The notes beneath the pieces are model-generated. The model made no database searches and had not been told where the DNA came from. It worked only from the letters and a program-made list of their open reading frames with translations. Of a DNA stretch of 64,000 bases, positions 51,994-59,810 are shown one piece after another. Source of the stretch: Aerobium sp039839275 (GTDB lineage Bacteria > Pseudomonadota > Alphaproteobacteria > Rhizobiales > Rhizobiaceae). The stretch covers positions 434,001 to 498,000 of the forward strand of contig NZ_JBDOQP010000001.1 of NCBI RefSeq assembly GCF_039839275.1. Reading direction: 5' to 3'. How positions within the stretch are numbered: the stretch's first letter is position 1; each line of letters begins with the position of its first letter. The position numbers were made by a program, and so were the translations under genes.

Positions 51994-52614
51994 TCAGGAA
52001 ACCTGCGGCCAACATGCCATCGCGGAATCCGCGATGGCCATCAGTTTGCCCCTTCCTGCACCGTCCTTCGCAAGCGTCGACATGCCCTGGACCACCGCGA
52101 AGACATGGCCAGCCAGCATCTCGGCGTCCGATCCGGAGGGCAGCACGCCCTTGCGGATGTCTCGCTCGATCCGGGCGCGCAACGCAGCTTCGATACCCCG
52201 TCGGATGTCGGCCAGCGTCTCCCGCACCGCTTCGGCTTCCTTGGAACTCGTGACGAGCGAACTGGCCAGAAGGCAGCCGGGCGGCGTGTCGTCGCCCGTA
52301 TCACCGAGCGCGGCGGCCACGAGCAAGTCGCGAGCGGCCTCCCGCGCGCTCGCAGCGCAGACGATCCGCTGTTCGACGTCCTCAATGCCCCCGAGATAGC
52401 GATCGACCGCCTCCAGGAACAGGCGTCGCTTGTCTCCAAAGGCAGCATAGAGACTGGGCGGCGTGATGCCCATCGCCCGCGTCAGGTCGGCAACCGAGGT
52501 CGCCTCGTAGCCATGGCGCCAGAAGAGATGCATGGCGCTGACGAGGGCCGCGTCCCGGTCGAAGGAGAGCGGCCGTCCTGTGCGTCGCACGAACGGAGCA
52601 GACAAGGAATCCAT
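51994..52614 (-). CDS. TetR-family repressor
   Basis: A 206-residue TetR regulator starting at ATG 52614. The helix-turn-helix is in LVSAMHLFWRHGYEATSVAD then ITPPSLYAAFGDKRRLF, followed by a helical ligand domain with PPGCLLASSLVTSS, a pattern common in the TetR subgroup that controls aldo/keto reductases or quinone-related enzymes. It is divergent from the AKR gene, with the inverted repeat 52643-52660 between. No strong ribosome site precedes the start. Confidence 0.9.
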   Translation of the reverse strand: MDSLSAPFVRRTGRPLSFDRDAALVSAMHLFWRHGYEATSVADLTRAMGITPPSLYAAFGDKRRLFLEAVDRYLGGIEDVEQRIVCAASAREAARDLLVAAALGDTGDDTPPGCLLASSLVTSSKEAEAVRETLADIRRGIEAALRARIERDIRKGVLPSGSDAEMLAGHVFAVVQGMSTLAKDGAGRGKLMAIADSAMACWPQVS

Positions 52615-52642
52615 ATCGATCACTATAGAACGCTTGACCCGG

Positions 52643-52660
52643 TCTATCAAGCGAGATAGA
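52643..52660. promoter_or_regulatory. candidate TetR operator TCTATC-N6-GATAGA
   Basis: A perfect inverted hexamer repeat in the 78-base gap between tetR-like and AKR genes. It overlaps a second repeat, CGCTTGA-N9-TCAAGCG (52631-52653). Autoregulation together with control of the AKR gene is the likely arrangement. Confidence 0.55.
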
Positions 52661-52692
52661 GGCTTTTATAACGATCACTAGGAAACGATCTC

Positions 52693-53799
52693 ATGTCCAT
52701 GAACACCTATCGCACGCTCGGCCGATCCGGCCTCGTCGTCAGCCCGCTGTCTCTCGGGACGATGACCTTCGGCGTCGGTCGATGGGGCATGGAAAGGCCC
52801 GATGCGGAGGCTGTCTTCGATGCATATGTAGAAGCCGGCGGCAATCTCGTCGACACGGCCGACGTCTATGCGGCGGGCCGAAGCGAGGAAATGCTGGGGG
52901 CCATGATCGCCGATCGCGGGCTCCGCGACAGCCTCGTCGTCGCAACCAAGTCCGGCTTCTCCGCCGGGAGAGGTCCTCATGCTGGCGGCAACGGCGCCAA
53001 GCATCTGCATCCCGCGCTGGAGGGATCGCTGCGCCGACTCGGCACCGACTACATCGACCTCTACTGGGTCCATGTGTGGGACTCGGTGACCCCCGCCGAG
53101 GAACTGCTTGAGACGATGGCGGGCCTCGTGAGGGCAGGGAAGATCCGCTATTGGGGGCTCTCCAACGCACCTGCCTGGTATGTGGCGAAGATCGCGACGC
53201 TTGCCTCTGCCCACGCGATGCCGGGCCCGATCGCCCTTCAATATTTCTATTCGCTCGTCAGTCGCGAGGTGGAAGCTGAGCACCTGCCTATGGCGCGCGA
53301 CATGGGCCTCGGAATGATGCCCTGGAGCCCGCTCGCCTACGGCCTGCTCACGGGCAAATACGATCGCGCCACCGTCGAAGCGGGCGCGCCGCGCGCTGGC
53401 GGCCTTCCCAGCGACGCCGGGACAGGCGTCGCCCGACCGGAGGGCGACAAGCGGCTCGACGGAAGCAATCCTTTCGGCGACACGCTCTTCACGGATCGCA
53501 ACTGGCGGATCGTCGATGCGCTACGTGGTGTCGCCGACGTGATCGGCGAGACGCCGGCCCGCGTGGCGCTGGCCTGGGTTCTCTCTAAGCCTGGCGTCGA
53601 CACGGCCCTCATGGGCGTAAGCCGTGTCTCGCAAGTCCATGACAATGTCGCAGCGACCGAGCTTCGCCTGCCGGCAGAGCAGATTGCGGTTCTCGACGAG
53701 GCCAGCAGTCCGGAAAGGGCGATGATCTATGGACTCTTTACCCAGGTCGCGCGCCAGAACCTTGTGTTTGGGGGCGCCGCCGTGGTCGATCGCGGATAG
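52693..53799 (+). CDS. aldo/keto reductase
   Basis: A 368-residue AKR of the YajO/IolS-like, voltage-gated-channel-beta group. The catalytic tetrad can be placed: Asp in LVDTADVYAAG, Tyr in the same motif, Lys in VVATKSGF and His in LYWVHVWD. The NADPH-binding C-terminal segment GVSRVSQVHDNVAATEL is present. It reduces aldehydes or ketones, and such enzymes often sit beside TetR repressors that respond to toxic carbonyls. AGGA lies 9 bases before the ATG. Confidence 0.92.
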   Translation: MSMNTYRTLGRSGLVVSPLSLGTMTFGVGRWGMERPDAEAVFDAYVEAGGNLVDTADVYAAGRSEEMLGAMIADRGLRDSLVVATKSGFSAGRGPHAGGNGAKHLHPALEGSLRRLGTDYIDLYWVHVWDSVTPAEELLETMAGLVRAGKIRYWGLSNAPAWYVAKIATLASAHAMPGPIALQYFYSLVSREVEAEHLPMARDMGLGMMPWSPLAYGLLTGKYDRATVEAGAPRAGGLPSDAGTGVARPEGDKRLDGSNPFGDTLFTDRNWRIVDALRGVADVIGETPARVALAWVLSKPGVDTALMGVSRVSQVHDNVAATELRLPAEQIAVLDEASSPERAMIYGLFTQVARQNLVFGGAAVVDRG

Positions 53800-53863
53800 G
53801 GTATGGTCGGACACGTCTGTGAACCGACGACATCTCCAATCCCTTCCGTGGCACTAGGCGGCT

Positions 53864-54307
53864 TCAATAGGCCGCCTCGCGCTGACGCTCGACCCGCCTT
53901 TTCAGGGCCTGGTTGAACCCGTCATAGCCATTGGCGCGGGGTTTCGCGCCCTGCCTGAAGAACGGCTGCAGTGGCCAGACGAGCGCGCCTGAGAACGTCT
54001 CGACATTGGCGAGATGCGTCGTGCCATCGGCGTTGGGCGTGAGCACGAAAGTATGCCGTCCCTCGAAGATGCTGGCGCTGACGATCCTGGCGGCCCATTC
54101 CAGCTTCTGCCCGGGTGTGGCGGCCGTGACGGTGGAGCCGAACGACATGCCCGGCATCCGCATCCTGAGCCGCGCGCCGAGCCGGGGTTCGCCGTCGACC
54201 TTCGAAAAGTTGCTCCAGTCTCCATACGAGAGGAAGTCGGCGAGAACCTCCCAGACCGCGCCCGGGGTGGCGTCGATGTCGATCTCGGTGGCGATGACGA
54301 TGCTCAT
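53864..54307 (-). CDS. SRPBCC-domain protein (polyketide cyclase/START-like)
   Basis: A 147-residue helix-grip protein. The start MSIVIATEIDIDATPGAVWEVLADF and the segment RIVSASIFEGRHTFVLTP match the SRPBCC superfamily, which encloses hydrophobic ligands. GGAGACAAAGTC precedes the ATG at 54307. It follows the alpha/beta hydrolase on the same strand after 56 bases. The ligand and any enzymatic role are unknown. Confidence 0.85.
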   Translation of the reverse strand: MSIVIATEIDIDATPGAVWEVLADFLSYGDWSNFSKVDGEPRLGARLRMRMPGMSFGSTVTAATPGQKLEWAARIVSASIFEGRHTFVLTPNADGTTHLANVETFSGALVWPLQPFFRQGAKPRANGYDGFNQALKRRVERQREAAY

Positions 54308-54363
54308 GACTTTGTCTCCGTGAGGGCCTGCGGCGCGCCTGTGGCGCGCGCCGTGGTGCGGTG

Positions 54364-55197
54364 TCAGGCGCGCGGGGCCTTTGCTGCGTGCAGCCCGTCG
54401 AGGAAGGCAACGATCCGCGGTGAAACAAGCTCCGGCATCTCGGTGTGCGGGTAGTGGCCGGCACCGTCGACGATCATCGTCTCCGCATCGAGCTTGCCGG
54501 CGAGCATGCGCGCCTCCTCCACCGCGTCCTTGAAGTCGGGATCCCTGGTGCCCATCACGACCAGGGCCGGAACCGTGCTCTTGTCCAGAATGGCCGCCGT
54601 GTCGGCCTTGGAGAGGCCGAGCATCGCCTTGAGCGCGTCGATGCGACCCGGCTCGCGCAGGTTCTTCGTGATCGCCGCTTTGACCGCGGCATGGTCGGCC
54701 GGCTTTTTGGTCGGGAAGAGCGTGTTCCAATACATCATCCAGAAACCGACGCTCCAGGGGCCAGCAAAGCCGATCTTCAGAGAGAGCTTCTGGACGAAGG
54801 ATGGTTCCAGATCGCGCACGATCGGGCCGAGCAGCACCGCCCCGGTGACCTGATCGGGGGCATCCTTGCCGGCCCAGAGCGCGGAGCCGGCGGCAAACGA
54901 ATTGCCGAGGATGGTGGCCGGGCCGGCGCCGAGATGCTTCAGCACCGCGACGGCGTCGCGGCCGACGGCACGCGCCGAAAAGTCGCTCCACTTGGCGGAC
55001 GTCTCGCCGAAGCCGCGCGCGTCCATCGTGATCACACGGTAGCCCGCCTGCACCAGGGCCGGGCGGAGGAAGCGGTATTCAGAGCGCAGACTGCCCATGC
55101 CGGGAATGGCGAGGACGACGGGGCCGTTGCCGCCGGTGTCCTCGAAGGCGACACGGCCGCCTTCCGTGGAAAGGAACTGGGTCTGGGTAGTGTTCAT
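54364..55197 (-). CDS. alpha/beta-fold hydrolase
   Basis: A 277-residue alpha/beta hydrolase. The oxyanion region AIPGMGSLRSEYRFL, nucleophile Ser in GNSFAAGSA (GxSxxxG), acid in MGTRDPDF and His in DGAGHYPHTE are in the right order and spacing. No signal peptide. It is the first gene of a leftward pair with the SRPBCC gene, divergent from the LysR gene, and therefore likely a LysR target. It could be an esterase, an epoxide hydrolase or a C-C bond hydrolase; the sequence alone does not decide. Confidence 0.88.
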   Translation of the reverse strand: MNTTQTQFLSTEGGRVAFEDTGGNGPVVLAIPGMGSLRSEYRFLRPALVQAGYRVITMDARGFGETSAKWSDFSARAVGRDAVAVLKHLGAGPATILGNSFAAGSALWAGKDAPDQVTGAVLLGPIVRDLEPSFVQKLSLKIGFAGPWSVGFWMMYWNTLFPTKKPADHAAVKAAITKNLREPGRIDALKAMLGLSKADTAAILDKSTVPALVVMGTRDPDFKDAVEEARMLAGKLDAETMIVDGAGHYPHTEMPELVSPRIVAFLDGLHAAKAPRA

Positions 55198-55320
55198 GAT
55201 CTTGATCTCTCTGGCTTCAGGTCGCCGGCTTTGCCGCGATCCCGTGTTGTTGACGCCCTTAAGCTAGCTGGCCTATTTTCGAATGGTAATTGAGTAGATC
55301 AGGATAGGGTCATTCCAGAA

Positions 55321-56259
55321 ATGCATAGCCTCGACTGGACCCTGCTGCGCTCCTTCCTCGCGGTCGTCGAGGGCGGCTCGCTGTCGGCGGCGGCGAAGGG
55401 CATCGGCGCGACGCAGCCGACGCTCAGCCGCCACATTCGCGAGCTGGAGACTGCGCTGGGCGTGATCCTCTTCACCCGCTCGGCGCAGGGCCTCGACCCG
55501 ACCAAGGCAGCGCTGACGCTGGTCGACGACGCGCGCGCCATGGGCGCGGCCGCCGAGGCGCTGGCACTGAAGGCGCAGGGGCGCTCGCAGCAGCTCTTCG
55601 GGACGGTGCGGATCACCGCGTCCGTCATCGTCGCCAATCTCATGCTGCCGCCGATCCTCGCGGCGCTGCGCCAGGCGGAGCCAACCATCCAGATCGAGAT
55701 CGTCGCGTCGGATACCAACCAGAACCTGCTGCGCCGGGACGCCGACATCGCCATCCGCATGACCGACCCAACGCAGAATGCACTGATCGCGCGAAAGCTC
55801 GGGGACACGCCGATCGGCCTGTTCGCGACGCGGTCCTATTTCGACAGGCGCGGCCGTGTCACCTCGAAGGGCGACCTTCGGCACCACGACCTCATCGGGC
55901 TCGATCGCAACGATTTCCTGATCCGCGGCTTTGCCGGCCACGACATCCAGCTGACACGCGAGGAATTCGCGCTGCGCACCGATGACGGCATGCTGACCTG
56001 GAACCTGCTGCTGGCCGGCGCCGGCATCGGCATCGGGCAGGTCGTGCTGGCGCGCCGTCATCCGGAACTCGAACAGGTCGACGCGGGGCTCAAGCTCGGG
56101 GCCTTGCCGGTCTGGCTGGTGATGAGCGAGGAGGTGCGAACCAACGCGCGCATTCGCCGCGTTGCGGATTTTTTGGTAGCCGAGCTGACGGACATCCTGC
56201 ACGGAGGGCGGCCTGGGCAAGCGGAGGGTGTTGCCGAGATCACATTGCAGAGACAATGA
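55321..56259 (+). CDS. LysR-family regulator inside the islet
   Basis: A 312-residue LysR protein of the CrgA/TrpI-like group. Its HTH is VEGGSLSAAAKGIGATQPTLSRHIRELE (key residues about 17-44), and the effector domain starts near residue 90 (QQLFGTVRITASVIVANLMLPPIL). The 123-base gap to the alpha/beta hydrolase is the natural place for its binding site. It ends 19 bases before the attR-like repeat, so it is the last complete gene of the islet. Confidence 0.92.
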   Translation: MHSLDWTLLRSFLAVVEGGSLSAAAKGIGATQPTLSRHIRELETALGVILFTRSAQGLDPTKAALTLVDDARAMGAAAEALALKAQGRSQQLFGTVRITASVIVANLMLPPILAALRQAEPTIQIEIVASDTNQNLLRRDADIAIRMTDPTQNALIARKLGDTPIGLFATRSYFDRRGRVTSKGDLRHHDLIGLDRNDFLIRGFAGHDIQLTREEFALRTDDGMLTWNLLLAGAGIGIGQVVLARRHPELEQVDAGLKLGALPVWLVMSEEVRTNARIRRVADFLVAELTDILHGGRPGQAEGVAEITLQRQ

Positions 56260-56278
56260 CATACGACTTCTCAGTTTC

Positions 56279-56296
56279 ATCCTGTCGGGTGCGCCA
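56279..56296 (+). repeat. attR-like direct repeat of the tRNA-Arg 3' end
   Basis: Exact copy of the last 18 bases of tRNA-Arg (51745-51762), with no tRNA body around it. It lies between the LysR stop and the YihY/BrkB gene and marks the far end of the islet. Confidence 0.85.
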
Positions 56297-56322
56297 TTCC
56301 AAAAACGGCCATATTCGGAACC

Positions 56323-57351
56323 TTGCTGTCCCCGAGCGATTTGACCTTCAGGCTGTCGTCGGAGGGATACGCGCTGGTTGAGAGGCATACAGAAACAGTG
56401 GTTCAGGATCATCGGGGCCAAGAGGCGACCGCGCCGTCCCACATACCGGCCAGGGGCTGGTTCGACATCTCGAACCGCTTGTGGCGGGCGATCGGCGAGG
56501 ATCGGATTTTTCTTGTCGCAGGCGGCGCCACTTTCTACCTGCTGCTTGCGCTGTTTCCTGCGTTGACGGCTTTCGTCTCCGCCTACGGCTTCTTCGCCGA
56601 TCCGGCCGCCGCGACCGGGCATGTCGACGCATTGGGAAGTCTGGTGCCATCCGATGTGCTCGGCGTCGTCTCCGAGCGGCTGGAGAGCCTGGTGACGCAA
56701 GACCAGAGCGCTCTGGGCCTGGGCATGATCCTCGGCATTCTGATTGCCCTGTGGAGCGCCAACAACGGCATCAAGGCGCTTTTCGAGGGCCTCAACATCG
56801 CTTATCGCGAGAGGGAGACGCGATCCTTCGTCAGGCTCAACCTGATCGCCATGTGCTTCACGCTCGGTGCGATGGTCGCCGCGTCGCTGCTGATCGCCGC
56901 CATTGGGATCGTCCCTGTCGTCCTGGCGGTACTGCATCTCGGAAGCTGGTCGGAGCTTCTGCTCAGTTCGCTGCGCTGGCCGGTACTGCTCGTCCTGATA
57001 GGGGCCGGAATCACTCTGATCTACCGCTACGGGCCCAGTCGCGAACCGGCGAAATGGCGGTGGCTGACCTGGGGCAGCGCCGGCGCCACCGTGGTGTGGG
57101 TGATGGCCTCCGCGGCCTTCTCGTTCTATCTGGAGCGCTTCGCCGACTACGAGGCAACCTACGGGTCGCTCGGCGCGATCATCGGGTTTCTGATGTGGAC
57201 CTGGATTTCCGTGATCATCCTGTTGCTCGGCGCGGAATTCAACGCCGAGATGGAACTCCAGACATCCGTCGATTCCACCACCGGTCCATCGCGGCCGATG
57301 GGCAGCCGCGGCGCGGTGGTCGCCGACACGCCGACCCCGCCGAGAAACTGA
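56323..57351 (+). CDS. YihY/BrkB family membrane protein
   Basis: A 342-residue inner-membrane protein with six hydrophobic helices. The family hallmarks AGGATFYLLLALFPALTAFVS near residue 65, ALWSANNGIKALFEGLNIAY near 145 and AFSFYLERFADYEATYGSLGA near 265 are clear. The N-terminal 40 residues and C-terminal 35 residues are polar tails. The start codon is uncertain because the first ATG-like codon lies only 26 bases after attR; a GTG near 56398 is possible. BrkB proteins were first linked to serum resistance, but the function is unresolved. Confidence 0.88.
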   Translation: MLSPSDLTFRLSSEGYALVERHTETVVQDHRGQEATAPSHIPARGWFDISNRLWRAIGEDRIFLVAGGATFYLLLALFPALTAFVSAYGFFADPAAATGHVDALGSLVPSDVLGVVSERLESLVTQDQSALGLGMILGILIALWSANNGIKALFEGLNIAYRERETRSFVRLNLIAMCFTLGAMVAASLLIAAIGIVPVVLAVLHLGSWSELLLSSLRWPVLLVLIGAGITLIYRYGPSREPAKWRWLTWGSAGATVVWVMASAAFSFYLERFADYEATYGSLGAIIGFLMWTWISVIILLLGAEFNAEMELQTSVDSTTGPSRPMGSRGAVVADTPTPPRN

Positions 57352-57378
57352 TACACTGCCACATCGCGGCGGTCGGCG

Positions 57379-58140
57379 TCAGATGACATGCCTTATGGCC
57401 ATCCAGACAGCCATGGCGATCATCATCAGGTTCTCGGTCAGCGAGACGAAACCGAGCGGCACGTTCGACCCGCCGCCGACGCAGGCGCATTTAAGCTCCC
57501 GCCGCTCGACATAGACGGCCTTGAAGACGGAGACCGCGCCGACGGTCCCGATCACGAACGCCACAGGCACGGACAGCCACGACAACGCCCCGGCCAGCAT
57601 CAGCAAGCCGGCCCCTGTTTCCGCGAAGGGGTAGATGTAGGCATAGGGGACCCAGCGCCGGGCCAGCAGGTCGTAGTTGAGAAACATGGTGGAGAAACCC
57701 TCGACGTCGCGCAGTTTCTGCAAGCCCAGCAGGATCATGGCGCTGGCGATGACCCATTCCGCCGTGCGGATCGGCTCGACGGTGCCGAAGGCCGCCCACG
57801 AAATCGCCAGACCCATCAGCGCTGCGACGGCGAAGATGGCGATCACGGGCCGGTAACTGGTGTCCCCTTCACGCTCCACGGGCTTGCCAAAATAGGCGCG
57901 CAGATCGTCATGCCCGCCAATGCGCCTGCCATCGATGAAGGTCTGCGGCGTCGTCTCCACCTCGTGCTCGCGCATGAAGGCCTCCGTCTGCGCCCGGTCC
58001 GTCAGGTGGTGGTCATTGACCGCGAAGCCGTTGGTCTCGAGCAGCCATTTCGACTTTATGCCATAGGGGCAGACATGCTCGGGCATGACCATGCGATAGA
58101 GGTCCGCGGTTCTGGTTTCAGGCTTTGTATTCGCGTCCAT
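57379..58140 (-). CDS. glutaredoxin-like domain fused to MauE/DoxX-like membrane protein
   Basis: A 253-residue fusion. Residues 18-90 form a glutaredoxin-type domain with only one active-site Cys, MPEHVCPYGIKSKWLL (CPYG instead of CPYC), and the cis-Pro segment TTPQTFIDGRRIGGHDDL. Four helices follow (about 105-250), resembling MauE/DoxX redox proteins, with a Cys pair in ELKCACVGGG that may take electrons. GGAGG lies 7 bases before ATG 58140. A CueR-type operator at 58217-58235 lies 77 bases upstream, so copper induction is likely. It may deliver reducing power to periplasmic or membrane thiols under copper stress; this is inference. Confidence 0.82.
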   Translation of the reverse strand: MDANTKPETRTADLYRMVMPEHVCPYGIKSKWLLETNGFAVNDHHLTDRAQTEAFMREHEVETTPQTFIDGRRIGGHDDLRAYFGKPVEREGDTSYRPVIAIFAVAALMGLAISWAAFGTVEPIRTAEWVIASAMILLGLQKLRDVEGFSTMFLNYDLLARRWVPYAYIYPFAETGAGLLMLAGALSWLSVPVAFVIGTVGAVSVFKAVYVERRELKCACVGGGSNVPLGFVSLTENLMMIAMAVWMAIRHVI

Positions 58141-58216
58141 CGTGCCGCCTCCTTTTTTCATGATAGCCAAACACCTTGCCGCCGCGATTGATCCGCGCGA
58201 CGAGGAGCCGTATCGG

Positions 58217-58235
58217 CCTTCCACCGGCTGGAAGG
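58217..58235. promoter_or_regulatory. CueR-type operator before the glutaredoxin-MauE gene
   Basis: CCTTCCA-CCGGC-TGGAAGG, a 19-bp inverted repeat of the CueR type, 77-95 bases upstream of the leftward gene at 58140. It shares the TTCCA/TGGAA half-sites with the copZA operator. Confidence 0.75.
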
Positions 58236-58279
58236 TCAAGCCGCCACCGAGAATGAACCTGGCATGTGCGTGGGCTTGA

Positions 58280-58298
58280 GCTTCCAGTCGCTGGAAGC
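58280..58298. promoter_or_regulatory. CueR-type operator before cueR
   Basis: GCTTCCAG-TCG-CTGGAAGC, a 19-bp perfect inverted repeat 36-54 bases upstream of the cueR start. This suggests autoregulation. Confidence 0.75.
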
Positions 58299-58334
58299 CA
58301 CATAGTGGCCAGCCTGCAGGATGGAGACCTTGCC

Positions 58335-58730
58335 ATGAACATCGGAAATGCTGCCCGCAAGTCGGGCTTGCCGCCCAAGACCATTCGCTACTACGAGGAG
58401 ATCGGGCTGATCACCGCAGACAGGGCGTCGAACGGCTATCGCGACTATTCCGGTGAGGACGTGCATCGCCTGCGTTTCGTACAGCGCGCCCGCAGCCTCG
58501 GCTTTTCCGTCGAGGAATGCCGGCAGTTGCTGTCACTCTACTCCGACCGGGACCGTGCCAGCGCCGACGTGAAGGCGATCGCGATCGACAAGCTGGGCGA
58601 GATCGACCGCAAGATCGCCGAACTGACAGGCCTGCGCGACATGCTTGGCCACCTCGTCTCGAACTGCCACGGCGACGCACGCCCCGACTGTCCCATCATC
58701 GACGGTCTGTCTGGCCGTACCGGGCATTGA
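58335..58730 (+). CDS. cueR: copper-responsive MerR-family regulator CueR
   Basis: A 131-residue MerR regulator. The winged helix opens with MNIGNAARKSGLPPKTIRYYEEIGLI; the dimer helix and the C-terminal metal loop CHGDARPDC (Cys-x7-Cys) match the Cu(I) site of CueR, which also keeps an uncharged Ser at the expected position (SNCHG region). CueR bends operators with over-long spacers to activate copA-type genes. Three operators of its type are in this window. It is divergent from the glutaredoxin-MauE gene. Confidence 0.93.
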   Translation: MNIGNAARKSGLPPKTIRYYEEIGLITADRASNGYRDYSGEDVHRLRFVQRARSLGFSVEECRQLLSLYSDRDRASADVKAIAIDKLGEIDRKIAELTGLRDMLGHLVSNCHGDARPDCPIIDGLSGRTGH

Positions 58731-58916
58731 GGCGCGCTGGGCGAACGGAGACAAGGGGAGGGTGGGCGAAGGGCAGCTCTTCGCCGACCGGGTTGCGGAA
58801 GAGGACCTTCATCCAATGCCAAACCATTAGCTTCGGCCCATGCGCGCAGAGGATTACTTCCGGTAGATGTGGCAATCGAATTCCGCCGCTTGCAACCTGG
58901 CAAGCTCGCCGCTTAA

Positions 58917-59072
58917 CATCAATCCGTATTTATCCTTGGCGGGAACGATACTCTCCTCCTTGTCGGCTTACCCGGGGCCGCCTGGCAGGCTTTCCTCGCA
59001 TACGGCCTGCTGGTTGCGGTGCTTGCAGCTCTCATTGCAGTGTTCGGCACGCGAACCCGTGCCTGGACTTGA
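58917..59072 (+). pseudogene. C-terminal fragment of a membrane transporter
   Basis: A frame opened only by a preceding stop reads LLLVGLPGAAWQAFLAYGLL and further hydrophobic residues, ending in VFGTRTRAWT and a TGA. It has the look of the last helix and tail of an MFS-type transporter, but no start or upstream part is present. Bases 58731-58916 before it carry no recognisable gene. The fragment marks a deletion or insertion junction before the RraA-like gene. Confidence 0.45.
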
Positions 59073-59093
59073 ACGACAGCGAGGAAAATGAAC

Positions 59094-59753
59094 ATGGAAG
59101 CGATACGGCAATTGGCGGCGAACGTTACCTCGGCCTCGCTCTGCGATGCGCTCGGGCGCATGCATACCCATCGGAGCCATGTTATCGACATGGTGTCGCC
59201 CACCCCCGGAAAGGTCTTGTTCGGGCCTGCAGTCACCATGCGAATGCTGCCGTGGCGTCAGGACCTCTACGACAGCGGCGTCCACGGCTTTGCTCGCCAG
59301 TTCTACCTCGCAGTCGGAAGTGAGCCAGCCGGCAAGGTGCTGGTTGTCGACAGCAGCGGTCACACTGCTGTTTCGGTAGGTGGGGGCACGAAACTGTCGC
59401 GCCTTGCCAATATGGGTCTTGCAGGCATGATTACGGATGGACGCCTGCGCGACTTCGATGAACTCGCCGGCTACGACCCGGTTTTCTACTGCAGTGGAAC
59501 GACCATTCGTGCAGGTACGGGCGACTTGATGCCCGTGGCAGTCAACGAACCTGTGAATCTTGCCGGCGCTAGCGTAGTGCCTGGGGACTACGTATTCGCA
59601 GATGGGGCAGGAGCGGTTATCGTACCAGCGGTATCGCTGTTGGAAGCGTTGCAAGCCGCAAATGATATCCAGGCGAAGGACAAATACTACCTTGATGTGA
59701 TTCTGCGCGAGACGGGCTCAACCTCCGGTGCCTCACCGAGCGACAAGGCATGA
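59094..59753 (+). CDS. RraA-like protein / HMG aldolase family
   Basis: A 219-residue RraA-family protein. The active-site region GGGTKLSRLANMGLAGMITDGRLRDFDEL (key residues Gly-Gly-Gly, Asp-Gly and Arg-Asp) is present. The family includes 4-hydroxy-4-methyl-2-oxoglutarate/oxaloacetate aldolases and the RNase E regulator RraA; the VSLLEALQ C-terminus suits the aldolase-like type. The ATG at 59094 gives 9 bases from GAGG; the ATG at 59088 is too close. It may form a unit with the oxidoreductase genes downstream, but the link is by position only. Confidence 0.8.
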   Translation: MEAIRQLAANVTSASLCDALGRMHTHRSHVIDMVSPTPGKVLFGPAVTMRMLPWRQDLYDSGVHGFARQFYLAVGSEPAGKVLVVDSSGHTAVSVGGGTKLSRLANMGLAGMITDGRLRDFDELAGYDPVFYCSGTTIRAGTGDLMPVAVNEPVNLAGASVVPGDYVFADGAGAVIVPAVSLLEALQAANDIQAKDKYYLDVILRETGSTSGASPSDKA

Positions 59754-59810
59754 CATGTCTCTGGTGTACCCGAACCCCGGTATTCGTGGTGCTATGCGAT
59801 CTAGCAAAGG

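Larger units (their letters stand above)
51763..56296. mobile_element. 4.5-kb genomic islet at tRNA-Arg, no integrase
   Basis: DNA between the intact tRNA and the 18-bp repeat of its 3' end. Contents: a TetR regulator with divergent aldo/keto reductase, then an SRPBCC protein and an alpha/beta hydrolase divergent from a LysR regulator. No integrase or transposase is seen; the first 230 bases after the tRNA are without a gene. It may be a deletion derivative or an element mobilised in trans. Confidence 0.72.

Noticed and set aside
55273..56937. A 554-codon reverse frame across the LysR gene, the attR repeat and the YihY/BrkB gene.
   Set aside because: It spans two well-supported forward genes and an integration junction, so it cannot be an old gene.
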